This document shows, piece after piece, positions 5,721-12,794 of a DNA stretch of 37,043 nt (its first letter is position 1; each line of letters starts with the position of its first letter). The position numbers and the translations under genes were made by a program. Source of the stretch: a virus; IMG/VR virus record IMGVR_UViG_3300042305_000537, positions 1-37,043 of that record; one strand, written 5' to 3'. The notes under the pieces were generated by a model. It saw nothing but the letters and a program-made list of their open reading frames with translations, made no database searches and was not told where the DNA came from.

Positions 5721-7121
5721 ATGAAACCCCTACCAAAAATCGAACAGGCTTTAATTTTCATAATGCTGCACGAACCCGATGCAGCGCGCGAAATAGTGCC
5801 GCAGCTATCTGAACATCACTTTAACGACGAACTCGCGTTAAAATGCTTTAAAATCATTAAATCGATACAATCTGATAACAAGCAACCGACGCTCGTTACA
5901 CTTGGCAGCTATGCACTAAGCACAAAAGCAATCGAGCCGCGAGACCTTGCGAACGTTTCGGGGTGGGGTAACGACCTATCGTACACTGAACCCGTTAACC
6001 AGTACATCGCGATTCTAAAGGACGAACACATTAAGCGTTCAATAACGACGATATTAACCGAGGAAACGTTAGGAATAAATAACAACAAAGGCGGCGTTAA
6101 TACAGCCGTTGAAATCGTTAAGCGCCTCAACTCGTTAATCGAGGATGGTAGCCCTATCGATAACATCATAACCACGATTCAACTCGCAGACGAAGAACGG
6201 CAAGCATATTACCGCCGCGCTGCGATGTATCAAAACGGGCAAACGAGCGGGTTAAGTACGGGTATCGCTTCCGTTAACCGTTTTACGGGCGGCTTTCACC
6301 CTGAGTTGATAATCTTAGCGGGTCGCCCGTCGATGGGTAAAACGGCGTTAGCCCTTTACCACGCTTGCAACTTTAACGAACTGGGTATTTACTTTAACCT
6401 CGAAATGAATAACAGCCAACTATGCCAGCGCCTAATTTTGCAGCATAGTAACGAGCAAGTAAACGCCGCACGCCTTCGCGATGGAAACCTTAACCAACCC
6501 GAATTACATACCTTCGAGCAGTCAATCGGGCAAATCGAAAAGCTACCGATTTTAATTTACGATAAGCCGCGATGCGGGGTACATGAAGCAATACGCATAA
6601 TGCGACGCGAGGCGCGTAAGGGGCGTTGTAAATGGGCGATAATTGACTATCTGCAATTGATGACGATAGAGGGGTTTAAAGGTGGTAATCGTGAAATGGA
6701 AGTAGCAGAGATAAGCCGAACGTTAAAAGCCGCGCAAAAGGAATTAAACATACCGATTATAGCCCTTGCCCAGTTAAGTAGGCAAGTAGAACAGCGAAGC
6801 GATAAACGCCCTATCCTATCCGACCTTCGCGAAAGCGGCTCAATTGAACAAGATGCCGACACGGTTATATTTATTTACCGCCCGAAGTATTACGGCATTG
6901 ATGAGGTCGACGGCGAACAAACCGATAAGCACGTTTTCTACTTATTCGAAAAGCATAGGCAAGGCGCGACTGGTGAGGTACGCTTTCAGCATAACAACAC
7001 GATAACAGCCTTTAGCGATTTGGGTGGTAATACTGGCAGCTCGTTTTTACCGATGCCTGAAACCGAGAAACTAATAAGCGCAATAGCGCCGAATAATGAA
7101 TTTGACAAAGAGCCATTTTGA
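5721..7121 (+). CDS. dnaB: DnaB-type replicative helicase
   Basis: The 466-residue product has an N-terminal DnaB-like helical domain (residues 1-110), a linker and a RecA-fold C-terminal ATPase. Visible motifs are Walker A GRPSMGKT (201-208), the NLEM segment (226-229) with the catalytic Glu E228, Walker B WAIIDYLQL (305-313, D309), ALAQLSRQVEQR (348-359) and LRESGSIEQDADTVIFIYR-type motif 4 near 369-387. It is expected to unwind DNA at the phage replication fork as a hexamer and load with the DUF6291-like protein encoded upstream. No primase domain is fused, so priming probably relies on host DnaG. Length matches bacterial DnaB. An integron-cassette-like element begins five bases after its stop. 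Confidence 0.92.
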   Translation: MKPLPKIEQALIFIMLHEPDAAREIVPQLSEHHFNDELALKCFKIIKSIQSDNKQPTLVTLGSYALSTKAIEPRDLANVSGWGNDLSYTEPVNQYIAILKDEHIKRSITTILTEETLGINNNKGGVNTAVEIVKRLNSLIEDGSPIDNIITTIQLADEERQAYYRRAAMYQNGQTSGLSTGIASVNRFTGGFHPELIILAGRPSMGKTALALYHACNFNELGIYFNLEMNNSQLCQRLILQHSNEQVNAARLRDGNLNQPELHTFEQSIGQIEKLPILIYDKPRCGVHEAIRIMRREARKGRCKWAIIDYLQLMTIEGFKGGNREMEVAEISRTLKAAQKELNIPIIALAQLSRQVEQRSDKRPILSDLRESGSIEQDADTVIFIYRPKYYGIDEVDGEQTDKHVFYLFEKHRQGATGEVRFQHNNTITAFSDLGGNTGSSFLPMPETEKLISAIAPNNEFDKEPF

Positions 7122-7125
7122 TAAA

Positions 7126-7262
7126 TTGCACATAACGTTCCCACGCTTGGCGAAGGTGGCGTTTTAACCACAAATGCTGATGCGGAGAACGAAATTTGAA
7201 TATAGCAGTAATTGTCAAGCGGAGTACTGCACCGCCACTTTTGCCAAACTGCTGTTATGTGC
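7126..7262 (+). mobile_element. attC-like imperfect inverted repeat
   Basis: GCACATAAC (7128-7136) pairs with GTTATGTGC (7254-7262). Inside this, TTGGCGAAGGTGGCG (7147-7161) pairs with CGCCACTTTTGCCAA (7233-7247) with two mismatches, and GCAGTA (7205-7210) pairs with TACTGC (7225-7230). A two-box outer/inner stem with a long variable loop is the architecture of integron attC sites, and the ends resemble their AAC/GTT core sites. An 11-base copy of the left end, TTGCACATAAC, recurs at 7603-7613 after the next ORF. A MITE-like origin is the alternative. Confidence 0.6.
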
Positions 7263-7300
7263 TGGGCGGTTTATCAGCACTAAATTTAATTTGAAACGAA

Positions 7301-7612
7301 ATGGAAAAGGTAATAATTGACAAAATGAGAGATACTATCATTGTAGAAAAATCAAATGGAAACGATGTAGTAAGAGGTAGCAAGTTTTATTGTGGATGTT
7401 GCGGAAATGTTTTAGGTGAAGCAAAAAAGAAAATGACATTTCCGTTTTCAGTTGAAACCTTTAAAACTTCATTAAAGAATAAAACATTTGATACGATGCT
7501 TTTTGGATTACATCATAAAACTTGTGGACATACAATGTTTAGTTTCAAAAAAGGATATGGATTTACAAAGCTGGAAACTTATATTGAAAACGTTCCGCAG
7601 CCTTGCACATAA
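7301..7612 (+). CDS. Cassette-borne protein with Cys cluster (103 aa), probably acquired
   Basis: The product has a Cys-rich patch YCGCCG (residues 30-35) and a later KTCGHTMF, together suggesting a small zinc-binding fold; otherwise it is unknown. Codon use is unlike the neighbours: AGA for Arg, AAA/GAA and AT-rich third positions, where flanking genes use CGC/CGA. It is flanked upstream by an attC-like inverted repeat and its stop codon lies inside a TTGCACATAAC copy of the end sequence, as in a mobile gene cassette. It has a normal ATG preceded by an A-rich leader. I infer recent horizontal insertion between the helicase and the 7646 gene. Confidence 0.7.
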   Translation: MEKVIIDKMRDTIIVEKSNGNDVVRGSKFYCGCCGNVLGEAKKKMTFPFSVETFKTSLKNKTFDTMLFGLHHKTCGHTMFSFKKGYGFTKLETYIENVPQPCT

Positions 7613-7613
7613 C
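7603..7613 (+). repeat. Direct repeat TTGCACATAAC bounding the cassette
   Basis: This 11-mer is identical to 7126-7136, the left end of the attC-like structure, and encloses the ORF at 7301-7612. It is consistent with a recombination or insertion boundary. Confidence 0.7.
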
Positions 7614-7645
7614 TATCCGATAGCCGCTATAAAATTTCGCATTAC

Positions 7646-7882
7646 ATGAGTACCGAAGAACGCATAATTGATTACATGACTAACCACGAACCCGAGCAAA
7701 GCGAGTTTAAAGAGGGCGCGGTATATTACACCGACACGCTTAAAACACATCACAGCTATGCAGCGCAATTAATGAACGCCCCGCGCACCTCGATAGCCTA
7801 CCGAATGTATTTAAACCGTTGCCTCGATTGGCTTAAGCTACTTAAAAAACACCGTGTAAATTTGCAAAACGTAATCAAATAA
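7646..7882 (+). CDS. Hypothetical protein (78 aa)
   Basis: The gene starts at ATG 7646 just after the cassette boundary and returns to the GC-richer codon use typical of this phage (CGC, GCG, GCC). The product is polar and helical, ending with a basic Leu-rich segment (NRCLDWLKLLKKHRVNLQ) that could bind nucleic acid or another protein. No family is recognised. In the presumed ancestral genome it probably followed the helicase gene directly. Confidence 0.65.
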   Translation: MSTEERIIDYMTNHEPEQSEFKEGAVYYTDTLKTHHSYAAQLMNAPRTSIAYRMYLNRCLDWLKLLKKHRVNLQNVIK

Positions 7883-7894
7883 TACTTATATTTG
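7861..7894 (+). promoter_or_regulatory. Promoter with start-proximal -7 element
   Basis: TTTG (7861-7864) and TATATTTG (7887-7894) are separated by 22 bases. ATG 7899 begins four bases after the -7 element, so the transcript would be leaderless or nearly so. Confidence 0.55.
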
Positions 7895-7898
7895 TGGC

Positions 7899-8108
7899 AT
7901 GAAGTCCGAAGCAAAGGCAAAAGATAATCGAGGCGGTCGCCGTGAGGGTGCTGGTAGGTTGCCCAAATATGGCGAACCAACCGCGACGCTATGCTTTCGC
8001 GTACCGCAAACGAGCCGCGAAAAAATTACAGCAATGGTACGCGATTACCTCGAAACGCTAAAACTTGAATATAAATCAACTAAACGAGAACCCGAATATG
8101 GATGCTAA
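7899..8108 (+). CDS. Small ribbon-helix-helix-like DNA-binding protein
   Basis: The 69-residue product starts with a basic, Gly-rich arm (GGRREGAGRLPKYGEPT, residues 11-27), followed by a beta-strand plus two-helix pattern (TATLCFRVPQTSREKITAMV). This arm-strand-helix-helix order is common in small phage and plasmid ribbon-helix-helix proteins. It may be a transcriptional regulator or a nucleoid/terminase accessory factor. It starts beside its own promoter and overlaps the next gene's start by 11 bases. Binding sites are unknown. Confidence 0.6.
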   Translation: MKSEAKAKDNRGGRREGAGRLPKYGEPTATLCFRVPQTSREKITAMVRDYLETLKLEYKSTKREPEYGC

Positions 8109-8352
8109 AAACAAAATAGAAATAGAAATTTCGCAAAGCGCATACGAATCATTAATTCAATTAGCGCAAATAAATAAAACAACTCAAAGCGATATAATCG
8201 AAAGGGCTATAAAAACTTTTGGAAACCCGTTAACAATAGACGGCGAATACAGAGAGTTTTTAACGGCGCTTAATAACGGGCGCGACTATGTTTTAGAAGC
8301 TATGGAAGTTGAAAAGGAACTTCAAGCCGAAGCTGAAAAGCATGGATGCTAA
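8098..8352 (+). CDS. Ribbon-helix-helix-like protein (84 aa)
   Basis: I use ATG 8098, giving the N-terminus MDAKNKIEIEISQSAYESLI, because the preceding gene's stop lies inside it at the overlap ATGGATGCTAA. The pattern of an alternating strand (KIEIEIS) followed by helices (YESLIQLAQINK, SDIIERAIKTF) is that of a ribbon-helix-helix DNA-binding domain, with an acidic helical tail (EVEKELQAEAEKHG). It may form heteromers with, or be regulated along with, the 7899 product. No operator was identified. Confidence 0.6.
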   Translation: MDAKNKIEIEISQSAYESLIQLAQINKTTQSDIIERAIKTFGNPLTIDGEYREFLTALNNGRDYVLEAMEVEKELQAEAEKHGC

Positions 8353-8725
8353 ACTCTTAACCATACCATGCGCGATTGAATCGGTAGCCACGCGCCGCGA
8401 TAAAACGATTAAGGTAACAATCGGAACGCAGGAGCTAACGCCCGAACAAACGAGCGCCCTATTTAATCAATGGATGGGCGGCGTTGGTGTTATGGCATTT
8501 AAGGGCGAACAGTTCAATTATAACGATGAACAGCTTTTAAACAACCTTAAACTCGATGCCGCCGAACTTGGCAGCAAAACACCGAGCCAGCGCCTACGTT
8601 CTACGCTTTACGTGCTATTCGAACATGCGCCCGAGGGGCATAAGGATTTTAACGGCTTCTATGCTGCCATGATGGAGCGTTTTATCGAAATGGTAAAAAA
8701 ACGAATCGACACTTATAATTTGTAA
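8342..8725 (+). CDS. Hypothetical protein (127 aa)
   Basis: The start at ATG 8342 uses the same overlapping sequence, ATGGATGCTAA, as the 7899/8098 junction and gives another MDAK N-terminus. The product has a short beta-rich N-terminal segment (KTIKVTIGTQELTPEQ) and a helical C-terminal half ending in a basic helix (FIEMVKKRIDTY). It resembles small proteins found upstream of ParB-like genes in Bacteroidota phages, but I cannot assign a function. Confidence 0.65.
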   Translation: MDAKLLTIPCAIESVATRRDKTIKVTIGTQELTPEQTSALFNQWMGGVGVMAFKGEQFNYNDEQLLNNLKLDAAELGSKTPSQRLRSTLYVLFEHAPEGHKDFNGFYAAMMERFIEMVKKRIDTYNL

Positions 8726-8730
8726 ATTTG
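8723..8730 (+). promoter_or_regulatory. Start-proximal -7 element
   Basis: TAAATTTG (8723-8730) lies four bases before ATG 8735. No -33 TTTG is visible at the usual distance, so the promoter call is tentative; the spacing to the start is the same as at 7887-7899. Confidence 0.35.
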
Positions 8731-8734
8731 TAAT

Positions 8735-8875
8735 ATGCCACTATTTCAAGGCGATTCGCCACAAATAATACAAATGAACATTCGCAAGTTAGTAGAAGAG
8801 GGGTATTCGAACGAACAAGCCGTAGCCATAGCATACGCCGAAGCCGAAAAATACCGCAAAGCACGTAAGCGATGA
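8735..8875 (+). CDS. Small ORF (46 aa), hypothetical
   Basis: ATG 8735 opens a 46-codon frame ending in TGA 8873-8875, which overlaps the ParB-like start as ATGA. The product (MPLFQGDSPQIIQMNIRKLV...) continues with EEGYSNEQAVAIAYAEAEKY, a helix-turn pattern common to small conserved phage proteins of this length encoded near ParB or head genes. The tight overlap and coding-like composition support it. Function unknown. Confidence 0.65.
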   Translation: MPLFQGDSPQIIQMNIRKLVEEGYSNEQAVAIAYAEAEKYRKARKR

Positions 8876-9576
8876 AGACAACAATAGTTAAAATTTCAGA
8901 GGTTAAGCAAAACCCGAACAACCCGCGAACGATACGCGACGATAAATTCGAGCGGCTCGTTGCCTCGATTAAAGCGTTCCCCGAAATGCTTAACATACGC
9001 CCTATCGTAGTGAATAACGATATGGTAGTTTTAGGTGGTAATATGCGCCTGAAAGCGTGCCGCGAAGCTGGGCTTAAACAAGTTCCTATAATCGTTGCCG
9101 GCGAACTAACCGAGGCACAACAGCGCGAGTTTATAATCAAAGACAACGTAAGCGGAGGCGATTGGGATTGGAGCGCGTTAACGAGCGAATGGGATACCGA
9201 ACAGCTCGAAGAGTGGGGGTTGGATATACCAAAAATAAAAGAATTGAACGAAGAAGATTTATTCGATATTCAACTACCTTTTTACATACCAGCAGAAACA
9301 GAGCCAACAATAAATCAGTTAGCAAATTTAGATAAAACAAACGAATTGATTGATAAGATTAATTCGTTAGATATTAATGAAGATTTAAAAGATGTATTAA
9401 AAATAAGAGCATCATTTTTTACGGATTTTAACTTCCAAAAAATAGCAGATTTTTACGCAAAACAACCTAAAGAAATTCAAGATATTTTTAAGGATTTAGG
9501 CATGATAATATTAGCACCAAAAGAGGCTTTAGAAAAAGGTTTTATCGAACTTTCAGATTACTTAATAGAAGAATGA
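8872..9576 (+). CDS. ParB-like nuclease/NTPase-fold domain protein
   Basis: Residues 1-100 form a ParB/sulfiredoxin-like domain: NPNNPRTIRDDKFERL, then PIVVNNDMVVLGGNMRLKAC with the GGNMR box and the following VPIIVAGELTEAQQ. Phage ParB-like proteins often lie next to terminase or DNA-modification genes. From about residue 120 the sequence becomes AT-rich (AAA, GAA, AGA codons) and encodes an all-helical tail (FNFQKIADFYAKQPKEIQDI). From memory, this tail resembles C-terminal domains of ParB proteins linked to base-modification genes. There is no fused methyltransferase. Its stop overlaps the glycosyltransferase-like gene by four bases. The composition change inside the gene suggests a chimera. 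Confidence 0.75.
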   Translation: MKTTIVKISEVKQNPNNPRTIRDDKFERLVASIKAFPEMLNIRPIVVNNDMVVLGGNMRLKACREAGLKQVPIIVAGELTEAQQREFIIKDNVSGGDWDWSALTSEWDTEQLEEWGLDIPKIKELNEEDLFDIQLPFYIPAETEPTINQLANLDKTNELIDKINSLDINEDLKDVLKIRASFFTDFNFQKIADFYAKQPKEIQDIFKDLGMIILAPKEALEKGFIELSDYLIEE

Positions 9577-10361
9577 TATTTTACGTGTTAAGTATACAAA
9601 AAAAGAAATACAACAAAACCGTAAGGTATTTGGAAAAGAGAGGATTTGAATATAGGGTACTCATACCCGATTGTTTAGAAAATGGAATCGCTGAAAGTTA
9701 CAAAGAAAAAGCAGTCGTTTACGATACTGAATTATGTAAGTCTTATGTGGATTTTTGCGGAACAAATATTGAAAATGGAGCGGCGGTTGGACGTGTTGCA
9801 AGTTTATTAGAAGCTCAAAAAAGTAGAGGCATTACAATTTGCTTAGACGATGATTACGGAGGAATAGTAGGTAATAAACCGATTAATACATACAAAAAAG
9901 ATAAACTAACATACGTTATCGAAAAACTTCATAAGTTAACTAAAGGAAGCGGAATAGTATTTGGCGGGTATAGCGGTGGGGCAATGCCAAATACAAAGAA
10001 AAATATAATGCAAATTTGGATTATGGATAAAGACTGGTCATTAACCGATTTAAACATGATTTTAAACGAAGACGTTAATTATTCAATAAAGAAATGGCAT
10101 ACAGGCATTGCAAATTTTGGACTTAGCACAATTTTAAGAAGCGGGGCGCAAACGGCGGAAATGGATAAAATTGACGGGAACACAAAGCATATTTACGCAA
10201 CTGACAGAAGCTACAGAAAGTCTTACGGAAGTATTTTACAAGACCCTAACAACGTTAAGTTGGTTATAAATCGACATAACACAAAAAGGGGCGCTTTGTG
10301 GCATCATAGAGTATCTTGGAATAATATAGCGCCAAAAATATTAGATAGCGCATTATATTAA
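9573..10361 (+). CDS. GT-A-like glycosyltransferase candidate (TAGT-like)
   Basis: The 262-residue product begins MIFYVLSIQKKKYNKTVRYL, a beta-alpha nucleotide-sugar-binding start. It has NGAAVGRVASLLEAQ (68-82), then ICLDDDYGG with D92-D93-D94, the position of the metal-binding DxD motif in GT-A enzymes. The C-terminal half has Trp/His-rich stretches (KKWHTGIANFGL, GALWHHRVSW). The layout resembles glycosyltransferases reported in phages with modified DNA bases (TET/JBP-associated group), and the ParB-like partner gene overlaps it. No TET/JBP or thymidylate hydroxymethylase gene is in the genome, so the acceptor is unknown. Codon use is AT-rich and foreign-looking. Confidence in a glycosyltransferase is moderate, in DNA as substrate low. 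Confidence 0.5.
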   Translation: MIFYVLSIQKKKYNKTVRYLEKRGFEYRVLIPDCLENGIAESYKEKAVVYDTELCKSYVDFCGTNIENGAAVGRVASLLEAQKSRGITICLDDDYGGIVGNKPINTYKKDKLTYVIEKLHKLTKGSGIVFGGYSGGAMPNTKKNIMQIWIMDKDWSLTDLNMILNEDVNYSIKKWHTGIANFGLSTILRSGAQTAEMDKIDGNTKHIYATDRSYRKSYGSILQDPNNVKLVINRHNTKRGALWHHRVSWNNIAPKILDSALY

Positions 10362-10386
10362 CGGAAACAGCCGAAAAACAGCCGAA

Positions 10387-10707
10387 ATGGGTAAAAATAA
10401 CAATCCAATACCAAACAATAAGCCGTTTGAAAAAGGCAAAAGTGGAAACCCGAACGGGCGACCGCGCAAGCTGCCCGAGCTTCACGTATTGCTTGCCGAT
10501 GTATTGGGCGAGGAAAAGGACGGTATTAGCGCAGCCGAGGCAATACTTAAATCGATACGAGCAAAGGCGGCTAAAGGAGATGTACGTGCCGCTGAGTTAC
10601 TATTAGACCGCGCATACGGTAAGCCAAAGCAAAGCATCGATAATAACATCACCACAACCGAGCCGCTCGTTATTGTGCGAACCGAATCGAGTAAACCGAA
10701 TGAATGA
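10387..10707 (+). CDS. Putative small terminase subunit (DUF5681-like)
   Basis: The 106-residue protein opens with a Lys/Asn-rich segment leading into KGKSGNPNGRPRKLPEL (residues 17-33), the KGxSGNPxGRP motif of DUF5681, and then a helical region (AAEAILKSIRAKAAKGDVRA, LLLDRAYGKPKQ). Proteins with this motif usually lie directly upstream of TerL, as here (ATGA overlap at 10704), and are considered small terminase or packaging DNA-recognition subunits. Codon use returns to the phage norm after the AT-rich block 9230-10361. Role inferred from motif and position. Confidence 0.65.
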   Translation: MGKNNNPIPNNKPFEKGKSGNPNGRPRKLPELHVLLADVLGEEKDGISAAEAILKSIRAKAAKGDVRAAELLLDRAYGKPKQSIDNNITTTEPLVIVRTESSKPNE

Positions 10708-11981
10708 AGTTTACATTAACCGAAACACAAACGACCGCGTACGATTACGCCGTAGACGGTACTAAGCGCGTTATTGTTTTTGGGGGCGCGATACGTGGCG
10801 GTAAAACGTATTGGCTATTATTAACCCTAACATCGCTTTGTTTAAGTTACCCGCGTTCGCGGTGGGCGGTTATTCGTAAAAGCCTACCCGACCTTAAACG
10901 TACCACGTTCCCGAGCTTTGCCTCGATAATGATGGACGGCGTAAGTAACTACGTTAAGAACTGGAATAGGGAAACGAACGTTATAACGTTTACTAACGGT
11001 TCGGAGTTAATGTTCATGGCTGAATCATTCGACGATGACAAAGACCTCAACCGCTTTAGGGGTTTAGAGATTAACGGCGCTGGATTGGATGAGGTAAATG
11101 AACTGCAAGAGGTAACGTTCTACAAGGTTCAGGAACGTATCGGAAGTTGGAACAAATCGCAAGGTAAGCCGCCTATCGTTTGCCTCGCAACTTGCAACCC
11201 TGCGCAAAATTGGGTTAAGTCAATAATCTATAATCGCTACAGGGAAAACACCCTACCCGAACGCTGGGCGTACATACCGAGCCGCATAACAGATAATCCA
11301 CACATCGCACCCGAATACCTCGAAGCCTTAAAGGAATTACCGCCTATTCAATACGCTCGATTTGTTGAGGGCGATTGGGATGTACTCGACGACGTTGCAA
11401 ACCCGTTCCTATACGCTTGGGATGACGATAAGCACATTGACGATAGCGCTAACCACAACCCGCACCTACCGACATTTATAAGCGTCGATTTCAATATTAA
11501 CCCGCTTTGTGCTTTAGTAATTCAAAACGTTGGCAGCGCGGCGCGGGTAGTGGACGAAATAAAGATAGAGCGAGGTTCGATAGATGCTTTTTGCGATGCG
11601 GTCGATGCCTTAAACATACCGACGGGGCTTATACGAATAACGGGCGACGCGATGGGTAAGGGCGGTACGATACAGGAACGGGATAACTCGAGCGCGTACA
11701 TTCAGATTAAACGCCGCCTCAAGTTAGCCGACAATCAAATAATAATACCAGCGAACCCGCGCCACGTTAACAGCCGTATCGATTGCAACACCGCGTTAAA
11801 GAAGCTCGATATTAAGGTAAACTCAAAGAAATGCAAGGGGTTTGTATTTGATGCTAAACAGGTACAATGCAACGCAGAGGGGCAGATAATAAAGAGCAAT
11901 CGTAAAAACCTAACCGAGCGCGCCGATTATTTAGATTGTTTTCGTTACTTTGTAAACGCAATTTTAAAACGATACCTATGA
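10704..11981 (+). CDS. terL: Terminase large subunit
   Basis: The 425-residue protein carries both TerL domains. The ATPase has Walker A GGAIRGGKT (27-35), Walker B-like GAGLDE (125-130, D129/E130) and the coupling motif CLATCNP (160-166). The RNase H-like nuclease has acidic residues in VDFN (D262), TGDAMG (D315) and the helix ERADYLDCF (D408, D411). It drives DNA into the prohead through the portal and cuts the concatemer. It overlaps the small subunit candidate (ATGA) and the next gene (ATG 11978). Unusually, the genes that follow are tail genes; the portal is 10 kb downstream. Confidence 0.95.
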   Translation: MKFTLTETQTTAYDYAVDGTKRVIVFGGAIRGGKTYWLLLTLTSLCLSYPRSRWAVIRKSLPDLKRTTFPSFASIMMDGVSNYVKNWNRETNVITFTNGSELMFMAESFDDDKDLNRFRGLEINGAGLDEVNELQEVTFYKVQERIGSWNKSQGKPPIVCLATCNPAQNWVKSIIYNRYRENTLPERWAYIPSRITDNPHIAPEYLEALKELPPIQYARFVEGDWDVLDDVANPFLYAWDDDKHIDDSANHNPHLPTFISVDFNINPLCALVIQNVGSAARVVDEIKIERGSIDAFCDAVDALNIPTGLIRITGDAMGKGGTIQERDNSSAYIQIKRRLKLADNQIIIPANPRHVNSRIDCNTALKKLDIKVNSKKCKGFVFDAKQVQCNAEGQIIKSNRKNLTERADYLDCFRYFVNAILKRYL

Positions 11982-12331
11982 GCGTTTGTTCACCTTGTTT
12001 CGATTCAGGCATTCAGGTAGCCTATTGTAACGGCGGTATTCAGTTCGGTTACGTAGAACCCGAAACCGAGTATGTAGTGGTATTAAAGCACAATGCTACT
12101 AACCGCATTCAAACGTTTAGCGTTACGTCCGATGTTGATGGGCTGTTAACTATAAACAATGCAAAGATAGATAACGGGCAGGGCTACACTATTAAGCTCG
12201 GTTCATGTGGTGAGTTTACAATATGCGAAACGGCTTACGATTGTATTAGCTTTAGCGTGGCTAATATTGAAACCGATGCTGAAGAGTTGCCCGTAATTAA
12301 CTTAATGGAGTGTATCGAATGCGCAGGCTAA
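11978..12331 (+). CDS. Cys-rich beta protein, probable structural (117 aa)
   Basis: I start at ATG 11978, overlapping the TerL stop (ATGA), which gives the N-terminus MSVCSPCFDSGIQVAYC. The protein has about ten Cys residues, including CSPC near the start and CIEC at the end, and a beta-rich middle (TEYVVVLKHNATNRIQTFSV). The Cys-pair style recurs in the 18137, 28807 and 30335 products, all structural by position, so this may be a minor virion protein. No specific family is recognised. Confidence 0.6.
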   Translation: MSVCSPCFDSGIQVAYCNGGIQFGYVEPETEYVVVLKHNATNRIQTFSVTSDVDGLLTINNAKIDNGQGYTIKLGSCGEFTICETAYDCISFSVANIETDAEELPVINLMECIECAG

Positions 12332-12528
12332 AAACAATTATTCGCGGCTGGTGGTTTTGGATAACAGCCAACAAAGAGGCAAACGAACTAAGCGAAACGC
12401 GAACGCCTATTTGTAACTTATGTCAGCATAAAAACAAAACGTTAAACGTTTGTACGGCATGCGGTTGTTTCCTACCTGCAAAGACGCGGGTTAAAGATGC
12501 TGAATGCCCACACGATTATTGGAGTTAG
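12319..12528 (+). CDS. Zinc-ribbon protein (69 aa, DUF6171-like)
   Basis: ATG 12319 gives a basic, Trp-rich N-terminus (MRRLKTIIRGWWFWI) followed by the paired motifs CNLC, CTAC-GC and CP near the C-terminus (residues about 33-65). The C-x2-C ... C-x2-C-x-C ... CP-W ending is a pattern seen in small phage zinc-ribbon proteins close to the tail module. The four first Cys probably bind one zinc. It overlaps the preceding gene by 13 bases. Role unknown. Confidence 0.65.
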   Translation: MRRLKTIIRGWWFWITANKEANELSETRTPICNLCQHKNKTLNVCTACGCFLPAKTRVKDAECPHDYWS

Positions 12529-12530
12529 AT

Positions 12531-12794
12531 ATGACTGGGTTCATTCTCTGTAAGGCGTTCCTGACCGAATCGCTCGATACCGAGGATGAAACCCTGCGCG
12601 AATTAAGTGAGCGAGATATTGGGTTTGTTGAGGTACTTATAAACGTTAATGATATAAGCCACGTATTTAGCGGCGAAAATGATGAGTGCATAATTCAGCT
12701 ACGTAGTGGCAACTTAATAAAAGTAAACAATGACATTGATTACCTCATTCAACAAATTAGGCGGGCGACTGCGCTCAATATTTTCGCGCAATAA
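12531..12794 (+). CDS. Hypothetical tail-region protein (87 aa)
   Basis: ATG 12531 starts two bases after the preceding stop, supporting this start over the upstream in-frame codon. The product is acidic in the first half (TESLDTEDETLRELSERDIG) and beta-rich in the second (FVEVLINVNDISHVF, CIIQLRSGNLIKV). It overlaps the next gene by 65 bases in a different frame. Located three genes before the tape measure, it may be a small tail or adaptor protein; no motif confirms this. Confidence 0.6.
   Translation: MTGFILCKAFLTESLDTEDETLRELSERDIGFVEVLINVNDISHVFSGENDECIIQLRSGNLIKVNNDIDYLIQQIRRATALNIFAQ

Noticed and set aside
8682-9146. 154-codon ORF on the - strand opposite the ParB-like gene
   Set aside because: It mirrors the better supported + strand gene with ParB motifs; no start context or promoter on the - strand.
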